This document shows positions 8,966 through 19,400 of a DNA stretch of 64,000 bases, piece after piece (position 1 is the stretch's first letter; every line of letters starts with the position of its first letter). Where the stretch lies: contig CANRAO010000003.1 in the NCBI GenBank assembly GCA_947628615.1, positions 62,001 to 126,000 on the forward strand, written 5' to 3'. The notes below the pieces were generated by a model. It was not told where the DNA came from and searched no databases. It was given only the letters and a program-made list of their open reading frames with translations. A program made the position numbers and the translations under genes. The DNA is from an uncultured Clostridia bacterium (lineage in GTDB: Bacteria > Bacillota > Clostridia > Oscillospirales > Ruminococcaceae).

Positions 8966-11900
8966 TTACAAACTAAATAACGAAAACTGATTGCTTTCGG
9001 GAATATCTCCAAATGCACCTATTTCTTTGAGTGTTTCTATGACTGTCTTTGAAACTCCGCTTTGATTTGCAAACTCCTCAACAGATATAAAATCGCCATT
9101 TTGAGCCTTTTCATAAATGCTCTTTGATGCATTGGTTCCCACTCCGTTTATAGAGCAGAATGGAAGTCTCAGCTTTTCGTCTTCTATTTTATATACAGTT
9201 GCATGTGATTTGAAAATATCAACAGGCAAGAATTCAAATCCTCTTGACATCATCTCATTGATAAGCATAAGAGTATCAAGAGTTCCCTCCTCCTTTGCAG
9301 TTTTATCAGCCTTGATTTGAAGTTCCTGAATTTTGTGCTTTACTGCTGCTTCACCTTTAATTGCGGTTTCAGCGTCAAAATCCTCACCTCTAACAGTAAA
9401 TAACGCCGCATAAAATTCAAGAGGCTTGTACACCTTAAACCAGCAAAGACGAATAGCTGCCGTTACATATGCCGCAGCGTGAGCTTTCGGGAACATATAT
9501 TTAATCTTCAGACAGCTTTCTATAAACCATTCGGGTACATTATTATCACGCATTTCCTGTTTCATTTCCTCAGTGAGCAGCTTAGGAGCGTTACCCTTTC
9601 TAGTGATCTCCATAATCTTAAACGAAAGAGACGGATCTACTCCGTAATAAATCAGCTTTGTCATAATGCTGTCACGGGTTCCTATTACCTGGGAAATATC
9701 ACAAACGCCGTTTTTGATAAGCTCCTGAGCGTTGCCGAGCCAAACATCAGTGCCGTGAGAAAGCCCTGAGATCTGTAGAAGATCGGAGAAATTTTTAGGC
9801 TGTGCGTCCAAAAGCATCTGCCGAACAAAAGGCGTTCCCATTTCCGGTATTCCTAGCGTTCCCGTCTCTACAAAGATCTGTTCGGGCTTAACACCTAACG
9901 CCTCAGTCGATGTAAAGAGCGAATACACCTTTTCATCAGACATAGGTATCTTTGTTACATCACAGCCTGTCATATCCTCTAAATGCTTATACAGCGTCGG
10001 AACATCATGTCCGAGCTCGTCTAACTTTAATATGGTATCGTGAAGCGAGTTAAAATCAAAGTGCGTTGTAACAATATCACTGTCCGTTTTTTCTGCTGGG
10101 TGCTGAACAGGCGTGAAATCATATACTTCATATTCAGCCGGAATAACTACCATTCCGCCCGGATGCTGACCCGTTGTACGCTTTATGCCGGTACACCCGT
10201 TTACAAGCCTCTGAATCTCGGCAGGATTTGCTTTTCTGCCACGCTCATCTAAATATTTCATAACATATCCGTAAGCAGTTTTATCAGCTACACCTGAGAT
10301 AGTTCCCGCCTTAAAAACGTGATCAGAACCAAAAAGCTCCTCGGTATATTTATGCGCCCTTGATTGATACTCTCCTGAGAAATTCAGGTCAATATCAGGC
10401 GATTTATCCCCGTGAAAGCCCAGAAATGTTTCAAAAGGAATATCATGTCCGTCACGGTGCATATCGGTACCACATTTTGGACAAGCCTTTGGCGGCAAAT
10501 CAAAGCCTGAGCCTACAGTTCCGTCGGTTATGAATTCGCTGTGCTTACAGCTTGGGCAGACATAGTGCGGAACAAGCGGATTTACCTCCGAAATTCCAGC
10601 CATTGAAGCTACAAACGACGAGCCTACAGAACCTCTTGAACCAACCTGATAACCATTCTCGACCGAATTTGCAACCAGCTTCTGAGCAATAATATACAGC
10701 ACAGCAAAACCGTGCTTGATAATTGAATCAAGCTCACGCTGCAAACGCTTATCAACAATTTCCGGAACAGGATCACCGTAAATCTCTTTTGCTCTGTTCC
10801 AGCAAATCTCAGTAAGTTCTTCTTCAGCGCCTTCAATGTGCGGAGTAAATGTTCCCTTTGGAAAAGCTCTTAATTCCGGGTCTGTCATATCAGCTATTTT
10901 ATTTGAATTTGTAACAACAACCTCATAAGCCTTTTCCTCGCCTAAGTATTCAGAAAACTCAGCGAGCATTTCATCAGTGGTTTTCAAATACAGCGGTGCC
11001 TGAAAATCTGCATCAGGGTAACCCTGACCTGCCTGCAAAATAGCACGAAATGCTGCGTCTCCCTCCTCGAGAAAATGCACGTCGCCTGTTGCTACAACAG
11101 GTATTCCCAGTTCTTCACCGAGCTCTACAACAAATTTATTTATATCTTTAAGCTGTTCTTCTGTTCTTATGTTTTTATAAACGTCACGGTCGCTTCTTAG
11201 CATAAACCTGTTGTTTTCTATTGACTGTATCTCAAGATAATCATAGAATTTTGCAATCTCTGCAAGTTCATCACGGGGTTTTCCCTCAAGATAATTCTGA
11301 ATCAGTTCGCCCATCTCGCAGGCACTTCCCACAATAAGTCCGTCTCTGTGCTTTATAAGCTCCTGCTTTGGTATTCTCGGTCTTTTATAGAAATACTTTA
11401 AATTAGAATCGGAGACGAGCTTGTAGAGATTTTTAAGTCCTGTTTTGTTTTTAGCCAAAATAATCTGATGATACGGCTTTTTTATCGAACTTTGATCTAA
11501 CGTGTCGCTGTTTACCTGATAAGCCTCTATGCCGTAAATCAGCTTGAAATCTCCGCCGTCCTTTCGTATTTTATCAACAGCATACATAGCGTCAGGGCAT
11601 CCCTGCATTACACCGTGATCGGTGATTGCGATAGCTCTGTGTCCCCATGAGTAAGCCTTGTTTACTATCTTATCAGCAGGAGAAACAGCATCCATTGCTG
11701 ACATATTTGTATGGCAATGGAGTTCTACACGCTTGACTTCACTTTTATCTGTCTTTACATTTTTATGTATAGTCATTATATCATTTGGAATAAAATACTC
11801 TTTATGGTCATAGTCGTCTTCTTCAAGCGAGCCTGAAAGAACTATCGTTGTTCCCTTTTTCATTTCATCAAGCATAGCCTCAAGTCTGTTCTTTTGAAGT

Positions 11901-12754
11901 CTCGACCTTTTATTCGCAGAACCCAGCAGTTTAACAGCACATGAATTTGTGTAATCTGTAATGTAGATAACAGCAATCAACATTCCCGATTTTGTTTCTC
12001 TTGTGTTAATCTGAAAAACATCACCCCATATTACAGCACTGCCTATGTCTGAATTCAGTTCACTTAGAGGAGTTAGTGTATTCTCAGGCTTTATTATCTT
12101 GCCGAGAAGAAGTTTTGCTCCTTTGCCATCCAGATAACTGTCAGAAAAATCTATATCGAAAACCGAAAATTCATTTTCAGCTGAGCCAAACTTATCCGAC
12201 TTCGGCGGAACATATTCAGGCAGCGGTATATTAGAAACCGCTTCAGAATAGGATTTCTCATGCTCTTTCTTATCCGTACTAAGAACCCCACCGAAAACCA
12301 CCTTAACATTTTTTGAAAAAAAGTCAAATATCATTTTTGGCAGAGCTGTCTCAATACCTGCTTTCTGTAAAAGTTTAAATCCCCCTGATTTAAGTGTAAT
12401 TCTTAGTTCGCTTCTATTATCGTCATAAGTATAATCTGCATCATCAAAAAAACCGTTTACTACAGAAAAGCTGTCTTTCATAAATTTTATAAGTTCGGTA
12501 AAATATTCAGCACAGAACATATCAGGCGTATACTTGATTTCAAAAGTAACTCCTGACATTTGAAGAGCATTTTTCAAATCGTTCTCAAACTTTTTAACTG
12601 TTTCATAGCTAATAAGCCTGTCAAAAGCGACGGTCAGCTTCATCATACTATTGTTATCAGATAAAGTCAGCTTCAATATTTTGCCGTTTTCTATTTCATT
12701 TGGTATTATGCTTTTATAATCCTCAAAGAACTTACCTATGTAATGCTGTTCCAT
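8966..12754 (-). CDS. polC: DNA polymerase III alpha subunit, PolC type, without exonuclease domain
   Basis: Main replicative polymerase of Firmicutes. The 1262 residues hold, in order, an N-terminal domain, an OB fold (about 225-330), a PHP domain starting at [10 protein letters not shown], the palm/fingers and the C-terminal helix-hairpin-helix region. Catalytic [11 protein letters not shown], the GSVGSS motif and a zinc knuckle (CPSCKHSEF ... CPKCGTD) are intact, and the end [10 protein letters not shown] fits the clamp-binding tail. Bacillus PolC is about 1437 residues because a DEDD 3'-5' exonuclease is inserted in PHP between YGxEA and RPYH. Here that whole insert is replaced by a linker of about 15 residues. 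The reading frame is continuous, so this is not a frameshift. Confidence 0.95.
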   Translation of the reverse strand: MEQHYIGKFFEDYKSIIPNEIENGKILKLTLSDNNSMMKLTVAFDRLISYETVKKFENDLKNALQMSGVTFEIKYTPDMFCAEYFTELIKFMKDSFSVVNGFFDDADYTYDDNRSELRITLKSGGFKLLQKAGIETALPKMIFDFFSKNVKVVFGGVLSTDKKEHEKSYSEAVSNIPLPEYVPPKSDKFGSAENEFSVFDIDFSDSYLDGKGAKLLLGKIIKPENTLTPLSELNSDIGSAVIWGDVFQINTRETKSGMLIAVIYITDYTNSCAVKLLGSANKRSRLQKNRLEAMLDEMKKGTTIVLSGSLEEDDYDHKEYFIPNDIMTIHKNVKTDKSEVKRVELHCHTNMSAMDAVSPADKIVNKAYSWGHRAIAITDHGVMQGCPDAMYAVDKIRKDGGDFKLIYGIEAYQVNSDTLDQSSIKKPYHQIILAKNKTGLKNLYKLVSDSNLKYFYKRPRIPKQELIKHRDGLIVGSACEMGELIQNYLEGKPRDELAEIAKFYDYLEIQSIENNRFMLRSDRDVYKNIRTEEQLKDINKFVVELGEELGIPVVATGDVHFLEEGDAAFRAILQAGQGYPDADFQAPLYLKTTDEMLAEFSEYLGEEKAYEVVVTNSNKIADMTDPELRAFPKGTFTPHIEGAEEELTEICWNRAKEIYGDPVPEIVDKRLQRELDSIIKHGFAVLYIIAQKLVANSVENGYQVGSRGSVGSSFVASMAGISEVNPLVPHYVCPSCKHSEFITDGTVGSGFDLPPKACPKCGTDMHRDGHDIPFETFLGFHGDKSPDIDLNFSGEYQSRAHKYTEELFGSDHVFKAGTISGVADKTAYGYVMKYLDERGRKANPAEIQRLVNGCTGIKRTTGQHPGGMVVIPAEYEVYDFTPVQHPAEKTDSDIVTTHFDFNSLHDTILKLDELGHDVPTLYKHLEDMTGCDVTKIPMSDEKVYSLFTSTEALGVKPEQIFVETGTLGIPEMGTPFVRQMLLDAQPKNFSDLLQISGLSHGTDVWLGNAQELIKNGVCDISQVIGTRDSIMTKLIYYGVDPSLSFKIMEITRKGNAPKLLTEEMKQEMRDNNVPEWFIESCLKIKYMFPKAHAAAYVTAAIRLCWFKVYKPLEFYAALFTVRGEDFDAETAIKGEAAVKHKIQELQIKADKTAKEEGTLDTLMLINEMMSRGFEFLPVDIFKSHATVYKIEDEKLRLPFCSINGVGTNASKSIYEKAQNGDFISVEEFANQSGVSKTVIETLKEIGAFGDIPESNQFSLFSL

Positions 12755-12830
12755 TTTTTCATAAGCCTGAATTTTTTCAAGCCTGTCCTCCGTTTCTGTG
12801 CGTAAAAAACTGCACTTATTTATTAAGCTG

Positions 12831-13871
12831 TCACAACTTGTCTATTTCATCTAGTAAAGCGTCCAGAGCATTAGATTCATCAACAGTGCAAAGTTTTTTA
12901 CCTTTTTTAAACAGCACTGCTTTCCCGTCTCCGCCTGCAACTCCTATATCCGCCTCTCTTGCCTCACCAGGACCGTTTACAACACAGCCCATAACAGCTA
13001 TAGTTATATTCTTGTTAATATTTTTAGTCCGCTCTTCAACCTCTTTAGCTAGGGAAATCAAATCTATCTTGGTTCTTCCGCAGGTTGGACAAGACACGAT
13101 CTTTACACCGCTTCCCATACCGATCGCCTTCAAAATATCCTTTGCGGCGTATACTTCCTTAACAGGACTGTCAGTAAGTGAAACTCTTATAGTCTCGCCT
13201 ATTCCATCAAGCAAAAGCGAGCCTATTCCAACCGATGATTTTATAAGCCCCATTCTCTCCGTGCCTGCCTCTGTAACCCCCAGATGCAGAGGATAGCCGC
13301 ACCTTTCAGCTAAAAGTCTGTAAGCTGATACCATTGTTTTAACATCTGATGATTTAATTGAAATAACTATATCGTCGAAGTCAACAGCTTCAAGCGTCTT
13401 AGCATGGTTTAAAGCACTTTTTACCAAAGCCTCCGGCGTGGGAGAGCCGTATTCGGCTAGCAGTTCCTTTTCCAACGAGCCTGAATTTACTCCGATTCTT
13501 ATGGGAATCCCTCTTGACCGACAAGCATTGGCAACCGCCTTAACATTTTCCATTCCGCCTATATTACCGGGATTTATCCTTATCTTGTCTACACCGGCAT
13601 ATGCCGCTTCAATCGCCAGCTTATAATCAAAATGAATATCAGCAACAAGCGGCACTGATACTTCTTTTTTTATTGCCGGAATAAGCCTTACAGCATTCAT
13701 ATCAGGAATTGCCGCACGGATTATCTCACAGCCTGCTTTTTCCAGCTCAACAGCCTGAGCAACGCTGCCCTTTATATCCTCCGCAGGAATATTAAGCATA
13801 GACTGTATATATATTTTCTTGCCGTCAAGGCAAAGTGAGCCGACCTTGACAGGTTTGCATTTTCTATTCAT
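12831..13871 (-). CDS. ispG: 4-hydroxy-3-methylbut-2-enyl diphosphate synthase
   Basis: Iron-sulfur enzyme of the MEP isoprenoid pathway that makes HMBPP from methylerythritol cyclodiphosphate. 346 residues: TIM barrel, then the cluster-binding region with CPTCGRT near 267-273 and [22 protein letters not shown] near 300-321. It is in the conserved run dxr-rseP-ispG-polC; a 59-base gap from rseP holds an AGGAGG plus hairpin. Confidence 0.96.
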   Translation of the reverse strand: MNRKCKPVKVGSLCLDGKKIYIQSMLNIPAEDIKGSVAQAVELEKAGCEIIRAAIPDMNAVRLIPAIKKEVSVPLVADIHFDYKLAIEAAYAGVDKIRINPGNIGGMENVKAVANACRSRGIPIRIGVNSGSLEKELLAEYGSPTPEALVKSALNHAKTLEAVDFDDIVISIKSSDVKTMVSAYRLLAERCGYPLHLGVTEAGTERMGLIKSSVGIGSLLLDGIGETIRVSLTDSPVKEVYAAKDILKAIGMGSGVKIVSCPTCGRTKIDLISLAKEVEERTKNINKNITIAVMGCVVNGPGEAREADIGVAGGDGKAVLFKKGKKLCTVDESNALDALLDEIDKL

Positions 13872-13881
13872 AACGTAAATT

Positions 13882-13910
13882 TGCTCTTAAATATAATGAG
13901 CAGTCCTCCT
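13882..13910 (-). promoter_or_regulatory. Shine-Dalgarno plus hairpin in the ispG leader
   Basis: Minus strand: AGGAGG, then stem TGCTC / GAGCA with an 11-base loop, about 10 bases before the ATG. Same design as the leaders of hisD, dxr, cdsA, gdpP and RNase J. Confidence 0.4.
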
Positions 13911-13930
13911 ATTATATCATCATACAGTTG

Positions 13931-14992
13931 TCAGTTAATAAGCTTTATAACATCGTTAAAAGTTACATAAAGCATAAGCATCATCAAAAGCGCAAGACCA
14001 ATAAAGTGAACAACGCCCTCCTTTTCCGGACTTACAGGCTTTTTTCTTATTCCCTCAACTATTAAAAATATGAGCCGTCCTCCGTCTAAAGCTGGAAGCG
14101 GGAGAAGATTGAATATTCCCACGTTTATTGAAATCAACGCCGCCATAGAAAAAAGATTTTGAAAAAGTTCAAGCCAGTTGACGCCTGTTTCTGTAGTTTC
14201 ATTTGATACTACACCGCTTATTGCAGAAACTATCCCTACAGGTCCCGATAAATCATTTATCTTGTACTGCCCTGTTAAAAGATCACCCAGAGATATCCAG
14301 ATAAGTCTGGCATATGAAATGCTTCTTCTCCATGATTGAGATACAATGCTTTTAAAACTTCTTTCAATTGGTTCAACTTTAAAGTCAATATGCAGACTGC
14401 TCGTGCTTTTGTCCTTGTCGGGCTTAGACATAGTGAACTCTATATCTTTAAGATTTTTCTTCTCACCGTCTCTTATAACAGTCATATCGAATACTCCGTC
14501 TTTATCAGACTGAAGCTGATAGGCAAAATCCGTGTCGGTAAAAATATGCATACCGTTTACATTTACCACTCTGTCCCCTACCTGAAGTCCACTTTGCTGA
14601 GATGCGGCGTTTTCCTCAAACCAAGAAATAGTTGTGCTTGCATAAGTATCTGCCATAGAATTCATTATCACTATAAATATAAATCCTAAAATAAGATTCA
14701 TCAGCGCTCCTGCTGCGACAATTATTATTCTTTTTATAACGCTTTTTCTGCAAAAGGCTCTGTCGTCATCACTTGACTGATCCTCACCCTCCATAGAACA
14801 AAATCCGCCTATAGGGAGAAGCCTTAACGAATATTTTGTTTCACCGTGTTGCTTAGACAGAAGCTTCGGTCCCATACCTATTGCAAATTCGTTGACCCTT
14901 ACTCCGCTTTTCTTTGCGGCAATAAAATGCCCGAACTCGTGTACTATGATTATTATTCCAAATACCAATATCGCGATTATTATACTAACCAT
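13931..14992 (-). CDS. rseP: RIP zinc metalloprotease (site-2 protease family)
   Basis: Membrane-embedded protease that cleaves anti-sigma factors or signal-peptide remnants within the membrane. 353 residues; the HEFGH zinc motif lies in the first transmembrane helix (about 18-22), a PDZ domain at about 125-205 (QSGLQVGDRVVNVNG), and the second catalytic motif NLLPLPALDGGRL near 293-305. Several hydrophobic helices support a membrane location. It lies between dxr and ispG, its common place in Firmicutes. Confidence 0.93.
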   Translation of the reverse strand: MVSIIIAILVFGIIIIVHEFGHFIAAKKSGVRVNEFAIGMGPKLLSKQHGETKYSLRLLPIGGFCSMEGEDQSSDDDRAFCRKSVIKRIIIVAAGALMNLILGFIFIVIMNSMADTYASTTISWFEENAASQQSGLQVGDRVVNVNGMHIFTDTDFAYQLQSDKDGVFDMTVIRDGEKKNLKDIEFTMSKPDKDKSTSSLHIDFKVEPIERSFKSIVSQSWRRSISYARLIWISLGDLLTGQYKINDLSGPVGIVSAISGVVSNETTETGVNWLELFQNLFSMAALISINVGIFNLLPLPALDGGRLIFLIVEGIRKKPVSPEKEGVVHFIGLALLMMLMLYVTFNDVIKLIN

Positions 14993-15024
14993 TTGAACCT
15001 CTCATTCAATTTGATATTAATGAG

Positions 15025-16164
15025 TTAAATCCTGCTCAAGACAAATTCTCTTGACGCTTTATCAGCCTGTAATACATCATCAAGACAAGTTATCTTTGTT
15101 GGCTTAATTCTTTCAAGAGCAGACATTACAAGCTCGCCGATTTTTAAAAATGAGATTCTATTATCAAGGAACAACTCAACTGCCTGTTCATTTGCGCCGT
15201 TAACAACAGCAGGCATTGAACCCCCTATAGTTATAGCCTTTATACAAGCTCTAAGACAGTCAAATGTTTCATAGTCAGGCTTTGAGAAGGAAAGCGTTCC
15301 GTAATCGGTAAGCGAAAGCGCCTTTTCTTTACAATAAATTCTTTTAGGGTATAACAGCGCATACTGAATAGGAAGTCTCATATCAGGTACACCCATTTGT
15401 GCTATTACCGAACCGTCTTTATATTCAACCGCTGAATGTATAACGCTCTCTCTGTGAACAACTATCTCTATCTGCTCAGGCTTTAAGTCAAACAGCCACA
15501 TAGCCTCAATAAATTCAAGTCCTTTGTTCATAAGTGTAGCAGAGTCAATGGTTATTTTATTTCCCATCGACCAGTTCGGATGATTTAACGCCTGTTCAAC
15601 GCTCACATTTTCGAGTTCTCTCTTTTTTTTGCCAAAGAAAGGTCCGCCTGACGCTGTAAGGATTATCTTGTTTATCTCATTCATTTCATTGCCCTGAAGA
15701 CACTGAAATATCGCCGAATGTTCACTGTCAACAGGAAGTATTTTTACTCCCTTATCATTAGCCTTGTCAATTACCAGTTTGCCGCCTGTTACTAAAGTCT
15801 CCTTATTTGCCAAAGCAATATCAACACCCTTTTCAATTGCCGCAAGAGTAGGTTTAAGTCCTACCGTTCCCACAACCGAATTAAGCATTATGTCAACTCC
15901 GTCAAGCACTGCAATTTCACAAAGACCTTCCATTCCGCAGAGAACTTTAACGCCTGTTCCCTTGAAATTTTCTTTCAGCTCTTTGTATTTATCATTGTCA
16001 TAGATACAAACATAATCAGCACTAAATTCCTTTGCCTGCTCAGTCAAAAGCGAAACATTTCCCTTTGCTGCAAGAGCTTTTATTTTAATATTATGCAGTC
16101 TTGCAATATCTAATGCCTGCGTTCCTATTGAACCCGTTGAACCTAAAACTGATATTGTTTTCAT
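15025..16164 (-). CDS. dxr: 1-deoxy-D-xylulose 5-phosphate reductoisomerase
   Basis: Second step of the MEP pathway: DXP to methylerythritol phosphate with NADPH. 379 residues; NADPH fold at the N-terminus (VLGSTGSIGTQALD), metal ligands in LPVDSEHSAIFQCLQG, and the catalytic-loop region with LTASGGPFFGKK and NHPNWSMGNKITIDSATLMNKGLE. Start taken at the ATG at 16164; an in-frame GTG lies directly before it. It forms an isoprenoid/envelope block with ispG, cdsA and uppS. Confidence 0.96.
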   Translation of the reverse strand: MKTISVLGSTGSIGTQALDIARLHNIKIKALAAKGNVSLLTEQAKEFSADYVCIYDNDKYKELKENFKGTGVKVLCGMEGLCEIAVLDGVDIMLNSVVGTVGLKPTLAAIEKGVDIALANKETLVTGGKLVIDKANDKGVKILPVDSEHSAIFQCLQGNEMNEINKIILTASGGPFFGKKKRELENVSVEQALNHPNWSMGNKITIDSATLMNKGLEFIEAMWLFDLKPEQIEIVVHRESVIHSAVEYKDGSVIAQMGVPDMRLPIQYALLYPKRIYCKEKALSLTDYGTLSFSKPDYETFDCLRACIKAITIGGSMPAVVNGANEQAVELFLDNRISFLKIGELVMSALERIKPTKITCLDDVLQADKASREFVLSRI

Positions 16165-16177
16165 CACTTTTCGTTTT

Positions 16178-16199
16178 GCCCTTACAGAGCTTGCCTCCT
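16178..16199 (-). promoter_or_regulatory. Shine-Dalgarno plus hairpin in the dxr leader
   Basis: Minus strand: AGGAGG, then a short stem GCTC / GGGC (one G-U pair), then about 13 bases to the dxr start. Weakest member of the six-leader set. Confidence 0.3.
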
Positions 16200-16234
16200 A
16201 ATTTTATTTAAACCTAATTCATTATAAAACACTT

Positions 16235-16267
16235 AATAGGGGTAAGCCTTTTCCGCTTGCCCCTATT
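16235..16267 (-). other. Intercistronic hairpin between cdsA and dxr
   Basis: Strong stem: AATAGGGG plus AAGC pairs with GCTT plus CCCCTATT, with one internal mismatch. It follows the cdsA stop by 6 bases. Only a weak T-rich stretch (AAGTGTTTTAT) follows on the minus strand, so it may act as an attenuating terminator or an RNA-stability element. Confidence 0.5.
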
Positions 16268-16273
16268 GATCTT

Positions 16274-17101
16274 CTATTTTAAAATATTAAATATACCCAA
16301 TGCAATCGTCATAAACGGAGCTACAAATAAAACACTGTCAAACCTGTCCATAACACCGCCATGACCGGGCATTATTTTACCGTAATCTTTAATTCCCGTC
16401 TGTCTTTTAATAAGAGACGCAGATAAATCACCCAAAAGTCCCATCAGCGCACATATCATTCCTAGTACAAACAAAAGAATATAATTCACTTCAATTTTCG
16501 TCTGTACAATTATTGAATATCCAAAACCGAGAATAACAAATATTATTCCGTTTGTAACAACGCCGCCAATTAAACCCTCAACGGTTTTTTTAGGGCTAAT
16601 ATTCGGACATAGCTTGTGCTTACCGAAAAATGTACCTGCAAAATATGCTCCGCTGTCAGCAAGCCAAGCTCCGCAAAGAGTTAGTACAACATAGAACAAT
16701 CCATTTCTGCCGCCTGTTCTGTTCAAATACAAAAGCGTTGACATTGATACAGACACAAATGCCGTTACAAAAGTCATAAAAGCCAGCTTTTCAAATTTCA
16801 TTGTTTTATAGTATCCGAGAAATGACAGAAATATCAAAAGCAAAAAAACAGCTGAAATGTAATACATTATACTGCCGTTAAGCCTTAAAAGGTAATTTGA
16901 AAACGGAACTGACAATGCAAAAATATAACATAAGGCCTGAGTTATCTTGAATTTTAAGCAGTCCTCTGCTCTGAAAAGCTCAAACAGTGCAATTTCAATA
17001 AGAGCTGCTACTGCAATGTTTATTATTATTGTATTGTGAAAACAAAGCACGACCACCGCAATAACAATTGCCGCAGCGGCAGAAATAATTCTTGTAAGCA
17101 T
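16274..17101 (-). CDS. cdsA: Phosphatidate cytidylyltransferase
   Basis: Membrane enzyme making CDP-diacylglycerol from phosphatidate and CTP, the entry to phospholipids. 275 residues with about eight hydrophobic helices; the C-terminal signature is intact (LGDLSASLIKRQTGIKDYGKIMPGHGGVMDRFDS, near 222-255). In the conserved order uppS-cdsA-dxr. Confidence 0.95.
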   Translation of the reverse strand: MLTRIISAAAAIVIAVVVLCFHNTIIINIAVAALIEIALFELFRAEDCLKFKITQALCYIFALSVPFSNYLLRLNGSIMYYISAVFLLLIFLSFLGYYKTMKFEKLAFMTFVTAFVSVSMSTLLYLNRTGGRNGLFYVVLTLCGAWLADSGAYFAGTFFGKHKLCPNISPKKTVEGLIGGVVTNGIIFVILGFGYSIIVQTKIEVNYILLFVLGMICALMGLLGDLSASLIKRQTGIKDYGKIMPGHGGVMDRFDSVLFVAPFMTIALGIFNILK

Positions 17102-17111
17102 ATTTATAATA

Positions 17112-17135
17112 TGCCCCTAAAGGAGCAATCCTCCT
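17112..17135 (-). promoter_or_regulatory. Shine-Dalgarno plus hairpin in the cdsA leader
   Basis: Minus strand: AGGAGG, two bases, then TGCTCC / GGGGCA (one G-U) around a 4-base loop, then 10 bases to the ATG. Part of the six-member leader set. Confidence 0.4.
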
Positions 17136-17171
17136 ATTTTCAATTTTTCAGTTACTAAGTGTGAATATAAT

Positions 17172-17906
17172 CTAAACCCCACCGAATCTTCTGCTGCGCT
17201 CACTGAACGACTTTATAGCATCTGCCAAGTCTTTTTCCTTAAAATCAGGCCACAGAATATCGGTGAAATAATACTCCGCATAGGCAGACTGCCATATAAG
17301 GAAATTTGAAAGTCTCATTTCTCCGCTTGGTCTTATTATCAGATCAACAGGCGGAATTTCCTTAGTATCAAGATTTTCTTCAATTAGACGCTCGTCAATA
17401 TCGTCTGCTTGAAGCTCGTTGTTTTTAACTTTTCTCGCTATTTCCCTGACGCTTCGGCATATCTCGCTCTGACCTCCGTAGTTTACAGCCAGTATTACCG
17501 TCATTGAATCAAAATCTTTTGATATTTCCTCAGCGTGTTTCATCTTTTTTTGCAGATTTTCAGAAAGCGCAGACCTGTCTCCGATAAAAATAAGCCTTAT
17601 ATTTTCCTTTTCAAATGAGGATACATCATCGAGGTAATCTTCAAATAACTTCATTATAGCGTCGACCTCGTCCTTCGGGCGTTTCCAGTTCTCGGTTGAA
17701 AACGCATAGAAGGTCATAAACTCAACGCCCATAGCCTTGCCTGCAAGAGCAATTTTTTTAAATGTCTTTGCTCCCTCTCTGTGTCCGAACTTTCTAGGCA
17801 GAAGACGCTTTTTTGCCCATCTGCCGTTACCGTCCATAATTACGCCTATATGCTTCGGAATTATAAGACCGTCATTACTACTCAGTTTCTTGCTGTTTTT
17901 TATCAC
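17172..17906 (-). CDS. uppS: Isoprenyl transferase (undecaprenyl diphosphate synthase)
   Basis: Cis-prenyltransferase making undecaprenyl diphosphate, the lipid carrier for peptidoglycan. The core shows HIGVIMDGNGRWAKKR (catalytic Asp), GHREGAKTF, FYAFSTENWKRP, and the C-terminal RPSGEMRLSNFLIWQSAYAEYYF. The start is placed at the GTG at 17906, with GGAGG eight bases upstream; the longer frame from a TTG at 17930 would put that site inside the gene. Follows frr closely. Confidence 0.93.
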   Translation of the reverse strand: MIKNSKKLSSNDGLIIPKHIGVIMDGNGRWAKKRLLPRKFGHREGAKTFKKIALAGKAMGVEFMTFYAFSTENWKRPKDEVDAIMKLFEDYLDDVSSFEKENIRLIFIGDRSALSENLQKKMKHAEEISKDFDSMTVILAVNYGGQSEICRSVREIARKVKNNELQADDIDERLIEENLDTKEIPPVDLIIRPSGEMRLSNFLIWQSAYAEYYFTDILWPDFKEKDLADAIKSFSERSRRFGGV

Positions 17907-17942
17907 ACACCGAACCTCCGTTAAAGACAATAGCGCAGATCG

Positions 17943-18497
17943 TTAGATAGACAATACTTCCTTTTCCTTTTCGGCAACTATTTCGTCTATATTCTTAGTA
18001 AACTTATCAGTTAGTTTTTGAGTCTTATCCTCGCCGTTTTTTAGGTCATCCTCAGTAAGTTCGGAATTTTTTTTCATTGCCTTTAGCTTTTCATTGGCGT
18101 CACGGCGTGCGGAACGTATAGCTACCTTTGCTTCTTCGCCGTACTTTTTCAGATCCTTAACGATTTCCTTTCTTCTGTCCTCAGTAAGCTGCGGGAATGT
18201 AAGCCTGATGACATTTCCGTCATTTGCAGGATTAATTCCAATATCCGACGCCTGAATTGCCTTTTCAATGTCTTTGATAAGACTCTTATCCCACGGCTGT
18301 ATAACCAAAACTCTTGCCTCTGAAACCGAAACGGCTGCCATCTGATTTATCGGCGTTGGAGTTCCGTAATAATTAACCAGAACCTTATCAAGCACAGACG
18401 GGTTTGCCCTGCCTGCTCTAATTGACGCAAACTCATTTTTCAGACCATTTATTGTCTTGTTCATCTTTTCCTCTGCTCTATTAAGTACTTCTTTCAT
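17943..18497 (-). CDS. frr: Ribosome recycling factor
   Basis: Splits post-termination ribosomes together with EF-G. 184 residues, the standard size, with the RAGRANPSVLDKVLVNYYG segment near 29-47 and the three-helix bundle carrying LTEDRRKEIVKDLKKYGEEAKVAIRSARRDAN. AAAGGAG precedes the ATG. Lies between pyrH and uppS, as in most Firmicutes. Confidence 0.97.
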   Translation of the reverse strand: MKEVLNRAEEKMNKTINGLKNEFASIRAGRANPSVLDKVLVNYYGTPTPINQMAAVSVSEARVLVIQPWDKSLIKDIEKAIQASDIGINPANDGNVIRLTFPQLTEDRRKEIVKDLKKYGEEAKVAIRSARRDANEKLKAMKKNSELTEDDLKNGEDKTQKLTDKFTKNIDEIVAEKEKEVLSI

Positions 18498-18526
18498 AAT
18501 AATTCTCCTTTACTTTTTATTAAGTA

Positions 18527-19240
18527 TTAAATATTGTTAATTACCTTTGTTCCGACCGACTCGCCCATACAAGCTCTGTATATGTTTTCAGGATCAGCCA
18601 GATCAAATACATAGATAGGTATGTTGTTATCCTTGCACATTGCCGCCGCTGTTGAATCCATAACCTGCAAGCCTTTTGACAGTATTTCATTGAATGAAAG
18701 CTCATCATATTTTACAGCGTCTTTGTATTTGTGAGGATCTTTATCATAAACTCCGTCGACCATAGTAGCCTTAAAAATTATGTCGGCTTCAATCTCTGCC
18801 GCCCTGAGAGCTGCCGCTGTATCAGTTGAGAAAAACGGATTTCCTGTTCCGCAGCCGAATATAATCACTCGTCCTTTTTCAAAATGTCGCATTGTACGAT
18901 TTCTTATATAAGGCTCAGCGACCTCCGGCATTGATATTGCCGTCTGTACCCTGACCTGCAAACCGCAGTTTTCCAAACCGTCTGCAACCGCCAGCGCATT
19001 CATAGCTGTTGCCAGCATACCAATATGGTCGGCTCTCGTTCTGTCCATTGCTCCGCTTGAACGCCCTCTCCAGAAATTACCTCCGCCAACTACTATTCCG
19101 ACTTCAACTCCTGCGTCGACGCATTTCTTGATAGCCTTGCCGAAAGAGTTTATAACGTCAAAACTCAAGCCCATTTGCTTATCGCCTGCTAAAGCTTCGC
19201 CGCTAAGCTTCAAAAGAATCCTGTTATACTTCGGTTTCAC
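18527..19240 (-). CDS. pyrH: UMP kinase
   Basis: Phosphorylates UMP to UDP. 237 residues of the amino-acid-kinase fold: KLSGEAL near 12-18, [10 protein letters not shown] near 51-60, [14 protein letters not shown], and [14 protein letters not shown]. Starts at a GTG preceded by AAAGGGTG. rpsB and tsf, its usual upstream neighbours, are not here; the gene has its own promoter. Confidence 0.96.
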   Translation of the reverse strand: MKPKYNRILLKLSGEALAGDKQMGLSFDVINSFGKAIKKCVDAGVEVGIVVGGGNFWRGRSSGAMDRTRADHIGMLATAMNALAVADGLENCGLQVRVQTAISMPEVAEPYIRNRTMRHFEKGRVIIFGCGTGNPFFSTDTAAALRAAEIEADIIFKATMVDGVYDKDPHKYKDAVKYDELSFNEILSKGLQVMDSTAAAMCKDNNIPIYVFDLADPENIYRACMGESVGTKVINNI

Positions 19241-19275
19241 TACAACACACCCTTTATTCTATATTGCTATTTAAC

Positions 19276-19304
19276 AGTATACCATAAACAACCTGAAATG
19301 TAAA
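19276..19304 (-). promoter_or_regulatory. Promoter of the pyrH-frr-uppS operon
   Basis: Minus strand: TTTACA at 19299-19304, 17-base spacer, TATACT at 19276-19281, about 36 bases before the pyrH GTG. Confidence 0.65.
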
Positions 19305-19312
19305 TAAAAAAA

Positions 19313-19382
19313 TACCGGCGAGCCGCCGGTGGCTCTGCCGCCTTTGAAAAAATAAATGTGATAATATGTACAACAGCAGTCT
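19313..19382. repeat. Dispersed hairpin repeat, copy 1
   Basis: Short hairpin ACCGGC / GCCGGT followed by the repeat body from CTGCCGCCTTTG to TGTACAACAGCAGTC. It lies just past the 3' end of the minus-strand XRE gene and upstream of the pyrH promoter. Confidence 0.7.
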
Positions 19383-19400
19383 ATACATAAAGTTTTCTGT

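Noticed and set aside
12700-13296. 198-codon plus-strand open frame antisense to ispG and the polC start
   Set aside because: Spans two conserved minus-strand genes, with no recognisable domain.
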